64,000 bases of DNA from CAKSEI01 sp964403505 (GCA_964403505.1 CAYOFP010000005.1:1-64000); one strand, 5' to 3'. Numbered from the stretch's first letter, positions 25,626 through 35,149 are shown. The notes: generated from the sequence alone by a model not told the origin. Numbers and translations are program-made.

Positions 25626-25935
25626 GTGTTTCGCTGTCTGCGGACAGCGACAAGGGCCGCTCCCCGTTTGCGGTACCCGGCTCTGCCTGCGGTGCGAGAC
25701 GCACCTTGTCAATCGCCGACCGCTGCACTTCGTTTTGCCCACTTCATCCGCCACCGGCGGCGCGGGCAACCTCACCCTTGACCCGGCCGCTTGCCCAAAA
25801 AAAGCGACGCAAAAACTTTCAGAAGGAGTTACATCTCTGTCGCTAATAACATCTCGGCGCAAGACAAGTCTTGCGCCCAACAAAAGTTTTTGAGGGGGGT
25901 GTGGGGGACACTTTTTTCAAAAAGTGTCCCCCACA
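25626..25935. repeat. dispersed structured repeat R1
   Basis: About 310 bases shared in blocks with 56914-57100. Common blocks: GTGTTTCGC-GTCTGCGGAC-GCGAC, AAGCGACGCAAAAACTTTC, a GCGCAAGAC/GTCTTGCGC hairpin enclosed by CAAAAACTTT and AAAGTTTTTG, and a long GGGGGACACTTTTT/AAAAAGTGTCCCCC stem at the right end. R1 has a GC-rich insertion of about 110 bases in the middle. It fills the space between converging gdhA and the PAP2-like gene; open frames across it are not credible genes. Confidence 0.85.
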
Positions 25936-25944
25936 ATAATAATC

Positions 25945-26568
25945 TCAGATAACCGAAACCGAGATAAAAAATGCTGCGGCAGAGCAGAGCGAGCCTGCGA
26001 TAAATTCGTTTCTCGTGTGGCGTTTGGTGCGAAGGGATGCCCAGAATACTGCGACATATAATGCGGCACATACAGGTAAGGTTACCCAGCCTGCGAAATA
26101 TACCATATAGAGCAGCGGTCCTGCAATTCCTGCGGCGTGACCGCTCGAGCGGAATTTTATCGCCTTATTCATAATGAGCAGCAGAACATAAGATACGAAA
26201 TATCCGAAGAATATTTCCTTTAAGCCGGTGCTTACCCCTGCCGTAAACGCATAGATGATTCCGGCGATATAGCCGACAGCGGTAAATGCGAACGCCATAT
26301 TCCTCTGACATTCACGTCCTCTGCGCCGGAGAGCAGGGACGAGCGCATGTACGATATAAGCCAAGACCGGGACAATACCGAGGAAAAATAAACTGATAAA
26401 AAACTGCCCGGCGTTTTCTATGATCTCATCTGACAGGAGAAATGCGGTAAGTAAAGTCATCAGCACAAAAAGTGACGGTATACTGAAAATCCGTATGATC
26501 TTTGCCGCCTTGTCTTTGGCGACATTTCTTTTGTAATTGAGTACAAAATCGCTTCTTTCGTTTAACAT
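25945..26568 (-). CDS. PAP2-like integral membrane protein
   Basis: A 207-residue protein with about six membrane helices. The segments KFRSSGHAAG and SLRTKRHTRNEFIAG resemble phosphatidic-acid-phosphatase (PAP2) motifs 2 and 3, but the third motif has R-x3-H and Glu where Asp is usual, so catalysis is uncertain. The ATG at 26568 starts MLNERSDF; the longer frame lacks support. Likely cytoplasmic-membrane; possibly a lipid-phosphate or isoprenoid-phosphate phosphatase relative. Confidence 0.65.
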   Translation of the reverse strand: MLNERSDFVLNYKRNVAKDKAAKIIRIFSIPSLFVLMTLLTAFLLSDEIIENAGQFFISLFFLGIVPVLAYIVHALVPALRRRGRECQRNMAFAFTAVGYIAGIIYAFTAGVSTGLKEIFFGYFVSYVLLLIMNKAIKFRSSGHAAGIAGPLLYMVYFAGWVTLPVCAALYVAVFWASLRTKRHTRNEFIAGSLCSAAAFFISVSVI

Positions 26569-26662
26569 ATGTGACCTCGCTTGTTTTTTTCTGATATCAG
26601 TATACCCAACGGGGCGCAAAACATCAACCTACTGTTCGATTTTTGATTCTACTAAACGAAAA

Positions 26663-26689
26663 GCGGTCTCTACTGTGAGTAGAAACCGC
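26663..26689. other. small hairpin in the pheT / PAP2-like gap
   Basis: GCGGT-TCTAC pairs with GTAGA-ACCGC with one mismatch and loop TGTGA. No T run; role unknown. Confidence 0.4.
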
Positions 26690-26725
26690 ATAGTATCAAG
26701 GGTTTGAGTGGTGTATTTGCATCTT

Positions 26726-26771
26726 CAAAAAACAAGGACGCTGATTTTCATTTTACCGGAAATCAGCGTCC
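26726..26771 (-). terminator. pheT terminator
   Basis: Stem GGACGCTGATTT/AAATCAGCGTCC (26736-26771) followed on the minus strand by TTGTTTTTTG. The same stem core recurs at 33850 and 59204. Confidence 0.9.
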
Positions 26772-26786
26772 TATTCTATGTTTGTT

Positions 26787-29183
26787 TTATGAACGAAGGG
26801 TTATACCGAGCTCTTTTTCGAGCAGAGTGCGGATCTTGCCTGCGATCTTATCTGCCTCTTCATCGGTAAGCGTTCTGTCGCTCGCTCTCATGGAAACGCT
26901 GAAAGCGACGCTCTTTTTACCCTCGCCTACCTGTGCGCCCCGGTAGATATCAAAGAGCTTTATTTCCTCGACATTCTTGCCGCCTGCCTTCTTCATCACT
27001 GCCTCGATTGCACCGACCTCAAGCGCATCGTCGCACACGAATGCAAAGTCACGTGTGAGCGCAGGGAATTTGGGAAGCGGAGCGTAATGCCGATCGAATT
27101 TTGCGATAGACAGAAGCGAGCCGAAATCAAGCTCTGCGGCATAAACCTCACAATCGAAGCCGTAATTTGCGGCGACACTCGGATGTATCTGACCGAGCAC
27201 ACCGAGCTTGTTTCCGTCTTTGTCGGAAACACTCGCACATCTTCCGGGGTGGAAGGAGGGCTCTGTATCGCACACGGTATATGTCACGCCGTCGATCGCC
27301 GAGTCACGCAAGAGCGCATCGATCATACCCTTTAAGCGGTAGAAGTCACCTTTGCCGTAAAAGGCGATCGCCACTTTCAGCGGCTCTTCCGGCAGTTTTT
27401 CGGTGTCGCTATCCTTGATATAAACACGGGATATCTCGAAAAGTCCCGTGGGGGTACCGTGCCTGTTATCGTTGAGCACAAGGCAGTCGAGCAGTGACGG
27501 CAGGAGCATGGTCCTCATGATGCTCGTATCCTCGCCGAGAGGATTCGAGATAACGATGCTGTCACGCCTTGCATCATCCGGTGCAAGACCGAAGCGGTCA
27601 TAACTCTTGGGCGACATAAACGAGAATGTGCAGCTCTCATAAAGTCCCATAGATACGAGCAGGTCTGAAAGACGAAGTTTGTATTCAAGCTGAGCGTTAT
27701 ATTTACCCGGCTTTACCTTTGAGGCAAACGGTACGCTCTCGATGCTGTTATAGCCGTAGATCCGTGCGACCTCCTCTGCGATATCGTTCATGCATCTGAC
27801 ATCGTCACGCCACGAGGGAACGACGATCTCGTCTCCGTCAAACGTGAAATCGAGTAGCTTCAGTACGCCTACCATATAATCACGGGAAAGCTCCGTACCT
27901 AAAAATGCGTTTATTTTATCGCAGTCAAGCGGGAGTCTGACGATTTCCTTCTTCTCGGGATATGCGTCGATCACACCGTCGACGACCTCGCCTGCGCCGA
28001 GCATCTCAACGAGCTCGCATGCACGCTCGACCGCACCCATCGTATTCTCGCAGTCAAGGCCCTTTTCAAAGCGGCCGCTCGCCTCTGTTCTCATACCGAG
28101 CGCACGGCTCGTGATACGCACCGATGCACCGTCGAAGCAGGCGCTCTCGAATACGACAGTCGCCGTGGTGTCCTCTATCTCCGAGTTTGCGCCACCCATG
28201 ATACCGGCGAGCGCCACTGCCTTATTGCAGTCGCAGATAGTGAGCATACCTTCCTTCAACACATGATCGATATCGTCAAGGCTCTTGAAGGGCTGACCGT
28301 CCGCCGCTTCTTTTACGACGATCTTTTTACCGTCGAGGCACTTATAGTCAAAGGCGTGCATGGGCTGACCGTACTCGAGCATGACATAGTTTGTAATATC
28401 GACGATATTGTTGATCGGTCGGACGCCTGCCGCATGCAGACGCATACGCATCCACAAGGGTGACGGCTCTATCTTCACATTTTTAACGACTCTCGCAGTA
28501 TAGCGTGAGCAGAGCTTACTCTCGATTGCGACATCGAGATAATTCTCTATCTTGTCGCCTGCTCCCTTTACCTGCGGCGTATGATAGGTCACCTTACGGT
28601 CGAAGGACGCTCCTGTTTCACGGGCAAGTCCGATGACCGAGAGGCAGTCGGGGCGGTTGGGCGTTATCTCAAACTCGACGACATCGTCACGCAGTCCGAG
28701 AAAATCACATATATCCGTACCGAGCGGAAAAGGCCCGTCCATCACTTCGTTTAAAAGCAGTATGCCGTTCGGATCAGCGCCCGGCATCTCATGATCGGTA
28801 AGACCTAATTCCGCAAACGAGCACATCATACCGTATGAGTCTATCCCACGGAACTTCGTCGGCTTTATCTTCACTCCCTCAGGGAGAGTTGCGCCGACAA
28901 GGCAGGCGGGGACGACAGCGCCCTCGTATACATTCTGTGCGGATGTGATGATCTGCACGGTCTCGGCTTTGCCGACGTCCATCTGGCAGATATTCAGCCT
29001 GTCTGCGTCGGGGTGTTTTTCTTTTTTCACTATTTTAGCTACGACAACTCCGGATATCTCCTTTGCGAGCGTCTCCCAACCCTCGACCTTGCTTCCGGTG
29101 TCTGTCATTCTGTCGCAGTAGTCCTTGATCGGGATATCCGATACGTCGACGAACTCCTGCAGCCATTCCTTTGGTAAATTCAT
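26787..29183 (-). CDS. pheT: phenylalanine-tRNA ligase beta subunit
   Basis: A 798-residue beta subunit of the alpha2-beta2 enzyme. It begins with the standard MNLPKEWLQEFVD, has an EMAP/tRNA-binding domain (about 40-150), the B3/B4 editing region (about 200-400), B5 helices and a C-terminal anticodon-binding FDX-ACB domain (FPALTRDFAF). It lies 15 bases after pheS and shares its T-box control. Confidence 0.97.
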   Translation of the reverse strand: MNLPKEWLQEFVDVSDIPIKDYCDRMTDTGSKVEGWETLAKEISGVVVAKIVKKEKHPDADRLNICQMDVGKAETVQIITSAQNVYEGAVVPACLVGATLPEGVKIKPTKFRGIDSYGMMCSFAELGLTDHEMPGADPNGILLLNEVMDGPFPLGTDICDFLGLRDDVVEFEITPNRPDCLSVIGLARETGASFDRKVTYHTPQVKGAGDKIENYLDVAIESKLCSRYTARVVKNVKIEPSPLWMRMRLHAAGVRPINNIVDITNYVMLEYGQPMHAFDYKCLDGKKIVVKEAADGQPFKSLDDIDHVLKEGMLTICDCNKAVALAGIMGGANSEIEDTTATVVFESACFDGASVRITSRALGMRTEASGRFEKGLDCENTMGAVERACELVEMLGAGEVVDGVIDAYPEKKEIVRLPLDCDKINAFLGTELSRDYMVGVLKLLDFTFDGDEIVVPSWRDDVRCMNDIAEEVARIYGYNSIESVPFASKVKPGKYNAQLEYKLRLSDLLVSMGLYESCTFSFMSPKSYDRFGLAPDDARRDSIVISNPLGEDTSIMRTMLLPSLLDCLVLNDNRHGTPTGLFEISRVYIKDSDTEKLPEEPLKVAIAFYGKGDFYRLKGMIDALLRDSAIDGVTYTVCDTEPSFHPGRCASVSDKDGNKLGVLGQIHPSVAANYGFDCEVYAAELDFGSLLSIAKFDRHYAPLPKFPALTRDFAFVCDDALEVGAIEAVMKKAGGKNVEEIKLFDIYRGAQVGEGKKSVAFSVSMRASDRTLTDEEADKIAGKIRTLLEKELGITLRS

Positions 29184-29198
29184 CTCACTGCTCCTCCC

Positions 29199-30221
29199 TC
29201 AAAACTGCTTGAGAAAACGCTTGTCGTTTTCATAGAAAAGTCTGATATCGTCAATTCCGAGTCTGGTCATGGCAATACGCTCGATGCCCATGCCGAATGC
29301 AAAGCCCGAGTATACCTCAGGATCGATATCGCATCCCCGGAGGACATTCGGGTGTACCATGCCTGCGCCGAGTATCTCGATCCATCCCTCGCCTTTACAC
29401 AGTCTGCATCCCTTGCCTCCGCAAACGAAGCAGGAAACATCGACCTCAGCCGACGGCTCTGTGAACGGGAAATGATGGGGACGGAAACGCAGACGTGTCT
29501 CGGCACCGAACATGTTTTTCGCAAATGTCTCGAGCATATCCTTGAGCGCACCCATGGTAATACCCTTGTCTACGACGAGACCCTCAAACTGGTGGAATAC
29601 CGGAGAGTGGGTCGAATCCAACGTATCCGAGCGGTAGACCGCACCGGGGGATATAATTCTGATAGGCGGTCTCTGCTGTTCCATAGTTCTTACCTGAACA
29701 GGCGAGGTTTGAGAGCGCAGAAGTATTTTATCGGTAATATAGAATGTATCCTGCGTATCACGTGCCGGGTGATTCTCGGGAATATTGAGCGCCTGGAAAT
29801 TGTAATAATCGAGCTCGACCTCGGGTCCGTCAACGACGTCAAAGCCCATGCTGACGAAGATATCCGTCATCTCCTTTCTCACCTGAGAGAGCGGATGATG
29901 TGCGCCCATCTCGACTGCGTCGCCCGGGACGGTGACATCGATCTTCTCTTTTGCGAGCTTCTCGCCCAGCTCTTTTTCTTTCAGCATCTCTGCCTTTTTG
30001 GAGAGGACGGCGTCGATCTCCTCTCTGACCTTATTTGCCAAAGCGCCGATGATCGGCCTTTCCTCGGGCGTGAGCGCACCCATGCCCCGCAAAAGAGCGG
30101 TGAGCTCGCCTTTCTTTCCGAGGTATTTTACACGGACGACATCGAGAGACGGCATATCGACAGCTTCAGTCTCTATCGCCGCTTTTGCATCGGAAAGTAT
30201 TTTTTCAAGCTTTTCTTTCAT
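29199..30221 (-). CDS. pheS: phenylalanine-tRNA ligase alpha subunit
   Basis: Class II catalytic subunit, 340 residues from the ATG at 30221. An N-terminal coiled-coil (1-85) precedes motif 2 and motif 3 regions (LLRSQTSPVQVRTM, FRPHHFPFTEPSAEV, FAFGMGIERIAM). AAAGGAT sits before the chosen ATG; the longer frame would run into the T-box terminator. Expression is predicted to rise when uncharged tRNA-Phe accumulates. Confidence 0.97.
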   Translation of the reverse strand: MKEKLEKILSDAKAAIETEAVDMPSLDVVRVKYLGKKGELTALLRGMGALTPEERPIIGALANKVREEIDAVLSKKAEMLKEKELGEKLAKEKIDVTVPGDAVEMGAHHPLSQVRKEMTDIFVSMGFDVVDGPEVELDYYNFQALNIPENHPARDTQDTFYITDKILLRSQTSPVQVRTMEQQRPPIRIISPGAVYRSDTLDSTHSPVFHQFEGLVVDKGITMGALKDMLETFAKNMFGAETRLRFRPHHFPFTEPSAEVDVSCFVCGGKGCRLCKGEGWIEILGAGMVHPNVLRGCDIDPEVYSGFAFGMGIERIAMTRLGIDDIRLFYENDKRFLKQF

Positions 30222-30249
30222 ATCTTTTATCCTTTCGTGGAATTTACAA

Positions 30250-30480
30250 AATAAAAAAATGCCGCCCCGTATCAACAGGGCGACTGATTATCGCTGTACC
30301 ACCTGAATTCGCATATAAGAATATGCCTCATTGCGCTGTAACGGGACGACCGTGCAGGTATTTCCCCCTGCCTGCTCCGAGGTGAAATGCAAAAATATCC
30401 GTATCCGTTCGCCTCTCAGCCCATGGGCGCCCTTCTCTTCTGAACACTTCCGATATTTTGCTGCCTTTTCATTGCATTTA
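30250..30480 (-). promoter_or_regulatory. T-box leader (tRNA-Phe) of pheST
   Basis: On the minus strand the antiterminator T-box AATTCAGGTGGTACAGCG is at 30292-30309, followed by a terminator CGCCCTGT/ACGGGGCG with T7 (30254-30281). Upstream is a stem I region with GCTGAGAGGCG. A UUC codon (30384-30386) in GCATTTCACCTCGGAGC is the likely specifier for phenylalanine. The leader fills most of the gap 30222-30640; the rest holds the ABC promoter. Confidence 0.9.
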
Positions 30481-30576
30481 CATTAGTTTATCATGTCTCA
30501 GGCGATTTTGTCAAGAGATTTGGACAATTATTCAGAAACTGAACGAAAAAGACCCGTTTTTATTGAATATTTCGTA

Positions 30577-30605
30577 TTTACAAGAGAATCCGTATCATAT
30601 ATAAT
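30577..30605 (+). promoter_or_regulatory. promoter of the ABC exporter genes
   Basis: TTTACA (30577-30582), 17 bases, TATAAT (30600-30605), 35 bases before the ATG. Confidence 0.75.
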
Positions 30606-30640
30606 GTAAATACAGAATCAGAACAGCAACGGAGGAAAAA

Positions 30641-31354
30641 ATGTTAAAAATTGAACATCTGACGAAAACATACGGTGATAAAAAGGCAGTGGACGATCTC
30701 AGCCTCGAGATCGCTCCCGGACAGATCTACGGCTTCATCGGTCACAACGGCGCAGGTAAAACCACAACGATAAAGGCATGCTGCGGACTTCTGAATTTCG
30801 ACTCGGGAAATATCAGCATCTGCGGTCACTCGATAAAAAATGAGCCGCTCGAGGCAAAAAAGAACATCGCATATATCCCCGACAACCCGGATCTCTACGA
30901 CTTTATGAGCGGTATCAAATATCTGAATTTTATCGCTGATATCTACGGTGTTCCCAAAAACAAACGGGAGGAAAATATCAAGAAATACGCCGATATGTTC
31001 GGCATAACCGCAAATTTAGCGCAGAAGGTATCCTCATACTCGCACGGCATGAAGCAAAAGTTAGCTATCATCGCAGCCCTCATTCACGAGCCGAAGCTGC
31101 TCATCATGGATGAACCCTTTGTCGGCCTCGACCCGATGGCAGCCCACAGCGTCAAGGAGATCATGCGTGAGATGTGCGAAAAGGGATGCGCAATATTCTT
31201 TTCGACCCACGTTCTCGAGGTCGCCGAAAAGCTCTGCGACCACATTGCGATCATCAAGGACGGAAAACTGCTCCTCTCGGGTGCGACAAAGGACGTAATG
31301 GGCGAAGCTTCTCTTGAGGATGTCTTCCTCGAGCTGGAGGAACGTGATGATTAA
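30641..31354 (+). CDS. ABC transporter ATP-binding protein
   Basis: A 237-residue ATPase of the drug/lantibiotic-type (CcmA-like) exporters. Walker A GHNGAGKTT, a signature loop reading SSYSHGMKQKLAI (SHGMK instead of SGGQ, common in this class), Walker B LLIMDEPFVGLD and the switch His in FFSTHVLE. The gene overlaps the permease gene by eight bases. Substrate unknown. Confidence 0.93.
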   Translation: MLKIEHLTKTYGDKKAVDDLSLEIAPGQIYGFIGHNGAGKTTTIKACCGLLNFDSGNISICGHSIKNEPLEAKKNIAYIPDNPDLYDFMSGIKYLNFIADIYGVPKNKREENIKKYADMFGITANLAQKVSSYSHGMKQKLAIIAALIHEPKLLIMDEPFVGLDPMAAHSVKEIMREMCEKGCAIFFSTHVLEVAEKLCDHIAIIKDGKLLLSGATKDVMGEASLEDVFLELEERDD

Positions 31355-32990
31355 GACACTTTTACGCGCCCAGATCGGCGTTATGCTGTCGGGCTTCAAC
31401 AGAAACAGCGCAAAAAACAAAAAGAAAAACCTCCTCTCGAAGCTCGGCGGAGTCGGAAAAGGCATCCTTTTCACCCTGCTTTTTGCATATATCTTTGTGG
31501 TATTCATCGCCCTTTTCGCCGGCATATCGTTTGGCTTTCACGAAATATGCTTTGCGCATGAGAACGGAGTCTCGGTCTATGTCAGCTCGTTTGCGCTTAT
31601 CGCATTTATACTCTCCTTTGTGGGGACGGTATTTGCCTGCGAAAAACAGCTTTACGAGAGCCGTGATAACGACCTGCTCTTATCCATGCCCGTAAAGCCC
31701 GGCGATATCGTCATATGCAGACTGCTCTCCCTTTATATTATGAACCTCGTGTTCTCTTTTGCGGTGCTTGCGCCCTCGTATGTCATACTGCTCATCATGG
31801 GCGGCGCACCGAGCGCCTTCTTATGCACGGTAACCTACCTCCTCGTCCTCGCTCTTATGCCGCTTCTCTCGCTTGCGTTTACTGCGATATTTGCGGCGGC
31901 AGTCGCCTTTCTTTCCCGCAAGCTCCCGTTTAAGAATTTCACGACGGTGGCGCTGAGCCTCGTATTCTTATTTGCATATTTTTATGTCTATGCAAATATC
32001 GAGCGCTTTCTTCCTGCGATGGCAAACGGCATATCAAGTGCGGCTCTGGCTATTCCCTTCTTCTCTTTTGCAGGAAAAGCGGCGGCAGGTGATATCGCAT
32101 CGATATTCATATTCATTGTAGTAAATATCTTGCCGTTTGCTCTCGTTCATTTCGTTCTCGCAAGATCGTTTTTTGCGATCACACAGATGAACCGAGGTGA
32201 GAGGCGTGTCAAATACCGTGAGAAAGAAATGCACACCCGTTCACCCCTCTTTGCCCTGTATACGAAAGAGGCGGCAAGGTTCTTTGCGACGCCGACCTAT
32301 ATGCTCAATGCCGGTCTCGGCGTGCCGTTGCAGATCATGTTAGCGGTTCTTGTAGTCATAAAGCGTGATGCGATAATTTCTGCTGTCGGTACGATAGGCG
32401 AAGAAATGGAGATATTCAATATCGGCTCGATACTGCCCTTTGCCGTTTGCATGGTATCTGCATTCTGTGCAATATTCAACTTTGTTACGGCTCCGTCCGT
32501 ATCGCTCGAGCGCAACTGCATCTGGCAGCTGAAAGTATCTCCCGTTTCGGCGAGAACCGTTCTTTTATCCAAACTGCTGTTCGGCATGTCGGTCACCGTC
32601 CCGTCGACCGTGATCTTTACGGCGGTTTCGAGCGTTGCTCTCTCTCTCGGATTCGGCGGATTTCTGTGCATTATCATCGTGAATCTCCTGCTCATATTCT
32701 CGGCGAATTCCTTCGGTCTTGCATGTAACCTGTGGCTGCCGAGGCTCGATTATCCCTCGGATATCCACGCCATAAAGCAGTCGGCGGCAGTCATGCTCGC
32801 CATGTTCGGTTCCATGGTGATCTACGGCATCCCCATGCTGTTCTCTTTCGTTTCAGGTATCATGCTTTCCTCGTATGCTGTATCTGCGGCGCTCGCCGGA
32901 TGCTTCGCCGCCGCAACAGGTGCGGCGTTCTGCGCATATGATCTGACGGCAGGCGCAAAGAAATTCGAGAAAAAGATAGGTATGAGCTGA
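31347..32990 (+). CDS. ABC transporter permease
   Basis: About 547 residues with roughly twelve membrane helices in two groups separated by a charged loop (RGERRVKYREKEMHTR). The ATG at 31347 follows GGAGG and overlaps the ATPase gene. The size is that of single-gene fused permeases seen with CcmA-type ATPases in Clostridia. Its stop shares a base with the rsmJ start (TGATG). Cargo unknown. Confidence 0.85.
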   Translation: MIKTLLRAQIGVMLSGFNRNSAKNKKKNLLSKLGGVGKGILFTLLFAYIFVVFIALFAGISFGFHEICFAHENGVSVYVSSFALIAFILSFVGTVFACEKQLYESRDNDLLLSMPVKPGDIVICRLLSLYIMNLVFSFAVLAPSYVILLIMGGAPSAFLCTVTYLLVLALMPLLSLAFTAIFAAAVAFLSRKLPFKNFTTVALSLVFLFAYFYVYANIERFLPAMANGISSAALAIPFFSFAGKAAAGDIASIFIFIVVNILPFALVHFVLARSFFAITQMNRGERRVKYREKEMHTRSPLFALYTKEAARFFATPTYMLNAGLGVPLQIMLAVLVVIKRDAIISAVGTIGEEMEIFNIGSILPFAVCMVSAFCAIFNFVTAPSVSLERNCIWQLKVSPVSARTVLLSKLLFGMSVTVPSTVIFTAVSSVALSLGFGGFLCIIIVNLLLIFSANSFGLACNLWLPRLDYPSDIHAIKQSAAVMLAMFGSMVIYGIPMLFSFVSGIMLSSYAVSAALAGCFAAATGAAFCAYDLTAGAKKFEKKIGMS

Positions 32991-33742
32991 TGACATCACA
33001 AATCGTGATCGTTTCCGAGATATCGGACATACCGCCGTATGTGCGCAATTTATCAGACGCTCTCGGCATAGAAATATGCAGGAAGTCTGATCCGCAGGAT
33101 GAAAAACTGATACTGCGTGTCAGCGCAGACGGGCTTACCCTCGAGGGGGACGGGCAGACGATGCGGTGCGACCTCGAAAACATGGTTCGCCGTCTGAGGC
33201 GCTCGAACCTCTCGGCTGAGCTGCTCGTGCGTGCGGCAAAAATAAAAAACGCCGATATGCCGCTGACCGTCATCGATGCGACGGCGGGACTCGGCGAGGA
33301 TTCCCTGCTCCTTGCGGCGGCAGGGTTCAAGGTGAAGCTATACGAGCGTAATCCCGTCATCGCCGCACTGCTCTCCGATGCGCTCGGGCGTGCAAAGGAT
33401 TCGGCTGACCTCAAAAACATCGTATGCAATATGGAGCTTTTCGGGTGTGACAGCATCGAAGCTCTCGGGGAGATCGACTACCGCCCCGATGTGATATATT
33501 TGGACCCGATGTTCCCGGAAAAGACGAAAAATTCTTTATCGAAAAAGAAATTTCAGCTTTTGCATCATCTGGAAGCTCCCTGCTCGGACGAGGACGATCT
33601 GCTCGGTGCGGCACTTGCGGCGCACCCGAGAAAGATCGTGATAAAACGTCCGCTCAAAGGCGGTTATCTCGCAGGGAAAAAGCCCGATTATTCCCTCACC
33701 GGCAAAACAATAAGATATGACTGTATCGTCTTCACGGAGTAA
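32990..33742 (+). CDS. rsmJ: 16S rRNA (guanine1516-N2)-methyltransferase RsmJ-like
   Basis: A 250-residue class I methyltransferase with the RsmJ hallmarks VIDATAGLGEDSLLLAAAGF (motif I), the acidic motif II VKLYERNP, and the catalytic YLDPMFP (an N/DPPY-like motif), plus the C-terminal IKRPLKGGYL. It is one base overlapped with the permease gene. RsmJ modifies G1516 of 16S rRNA in E. coli; the Clostridial homologue probably does the same. Confidence 0.85.
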   Translation: MTSQIVIVSEISDIPPYVRNLSDALGIEICRKSDPQDEKLILRVSADGLTLEGDGQTMRCDLENMVRRLRRSNLSAELLVRAAKIKNADMPLTVIDATAGLGEDSLLLAAAGFKVKLYERNPVIAALLSDALGRAKDSADLKNIVCNMELFGCDSIEALGEIDYRPDVIYLDPMFPEKTKNSLSKKKFQLLHHLEAPCSDEDDLLGAALAAHPRKIVIKRPLKGGYLAGKKPDYSLTGKTIRYDCIVFTE

Positions 33743-33760
33743 CAAAAAGGAACTGTCGCA

Positions 33761-33829
33761 ATAAGACATATCACCCGTGCGCAGGTGGCCTCCATCCTCA
33801 TGCGCTATTGTCAGAATGTCGCAAAATAA
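33761..33829 (+). pseudogene. remnant of an S-layer-homology (SLH) domain C-terminus
   Basis: Without a start codon, the frame reads ITRAQVASILMRYCQNVAK and then stops (33827-33829). This matches the end of SLH domains (TRAQVAxILMRF-x-N). The bases before it do not continue the domain, so it is the decayed tail of a deleted surface-protein gene or a chance match. Confidence 0.6.
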
Positions 33830-33849
33830 AAGAGAATAATTATAAAAAC

Positions 33850-33879
33850 AAGACGCTGATCCTTAAGAATCAGCGTCTT
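33850..33879. terminator. bidirectional terminator between rsmJ and the U32 gene
   Basis: AAGACGCTGAT/ATCAGCGTCTT stem with an eight-base loop; related to the pheT and asnA terminators. Confidence 0.85.
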
Positions 33880-33894
33880 TACAATGTTAAGGAA

Positions 33895-35118
33895 TCAGCA
33901 CGAGCGGATGATATCCCCCTCTTTACATTCAAAAGGCATTTCCATTGTGAACGTCATATACGGATGCGGCGTTGCTTCGATCTCCTCGCCTTTTTCGTTT
34001 TTCATTCTGCCGACGGTCAGCGGCACGCCGCATTTTCCGGGCGTTATGAGCTCGATCTTATCGCCGAGGCACATTTTATTGCGCTGAGTAAGAGTTGCAA
34101 TGCCGTTCTCATATCCCACCACAGTCGCAAGATACGCCTTTTCTCTCATATATCCGGGGTTTTCGCATAGCTGTGCATTTTTCATCGGGTCGTCATAATA
34201 ATACCCTGTCCCGTATTCACGGTGACTCACGCTCTCGAGCTCACGCATCCATTCAGGGTCATATTTATATTCATCGGGCGAGGCGATATACCTGTCTATC
34301 GCCATACGGTAAACATTCGAGCAGACGGCAGTGTAATATGCGCTTTTCATCCTGCCCTCGATCTTAAACGATGTGATACCGCTCTCCATAAGATCCGGAA
34401 TATGCTCTATCATACACATATCCTTGCTTGACATAATGAAAGTTCCGTCCGGCGTTTCATTCACGGTCAGGCGATCGCCCGGGCGCTTCTCCTCCGCTAT
34501 TTCAAAAGCATTGAAATTCCAGCGGCAGGGCTGTGCGCATGCGCCCCTGTTAGCGTCTCTGCCGGTATAATGCTCCGACAGTAAGCACCGCCCCGAGAAG
34601 GAAACGCACATCGAGCCGTGAATGAAACACTCGAGCTCGATGATTCCTCTCGTCTGTTCGCTGATGGCACGTATATCATCAAACGAAAGCTCACGCGCGA
34701 GGACCGCACGCTTTGCGCCGTATTTCGCATAAAAAAGGCAGTCCGCCGCCGAGACGATCCCCGTCTGCGTGGAAATATGTATCGAGGTATCGGGCATGAG
34801 CTTTTTTGCGAGCTCCATAACGCCCGGATCGGCAATGATCAGTGCGTCAAGATGTGCGCCCGCTATATCCTTTAAATATTTTTCGAGCGCAGGATACTCC
34901 CCTGTCCTCGGCATGGTATTTAAGGTAAGATAAACCTTTTTACCGAAAGAATGCGTATATTTTACCGCATCATATATTTCACCGACAGTGAAATTCCCCG
35001 CCGCCGCACGCATGCCGAAAACCTCTCCCGAGAGATACACGGCATCGGCGCCGTAACGAAGTGCGGCGATCATTTTTTCGTAATTCCCCGCCGGGGAAAG
35101 AAGCTCCTTTGTATACAT
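33895..35118 (-). CDS. peptidase U32 family protein (tRNA hydroxylation type)
   Basis: A 407-residue U32 protein from the ATG at 35118 (ELLSPAGNYEKMIAALRYGADAVYL). The family signature FIHGSMCVSFSGRCLLS, with conserved Cys residues, and the following RGACAQPCRW Cys pair are complete. Members such as TrhP/RlhA carry out prephenate-dependent hydroxylation of uridine in tRNA or rRNA rather than proteolysis; TrhP is the better guess by length. No second U32 gene lies beside it. Confidence 0.88.
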   Translation of the reverse strand: MYTKELLSPAGNYEKMIAALRYGADAVYLSGEVFGMRAAAGNFTVGEIYDAVKYTHSFGKKVYLTLNTMPRTGEYPALEKYLKDIAGAHLDALIIADPGVMELAKKLMPDTSIHISTQTGIVSAADCLFYAKYGAKRAVLARELSFDDIRAISEQTRGIIELECFIHGSMCVSFSGRCLLSEHYTGRDANRGACAQPCRWNFNAFEIAEEKRPGDRLTVNETPDGTFIMSSKDMCMIEHIPDLMESGITSFKIEGRMKSAYYTAVCSNVYRMAIDRYIASPDEYKYDPEWMRELESVSHREYGTGYYYDDPMKNAQLCENPGYMREKAYLATVVGYENGIATLTQRNKMCLGDKIELITPGKCGVPLTVGRMKNEKGEEIEATPHPYMTFTMEMPFECKEGDIIRSC

Positions 35119-35149
35119 ATAAACCCCATTTGACCTTAATTTGTATATC

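Noticed and set aside
25585..25893. Proteins across repeat R1, and similar frames across R2 at 56779-57127
   Set aside because: Both frames follow the repeat blocks (KKATQKLS pattern) rather than a gene; such frames recur as annotation artefacts of this kind of repeat.
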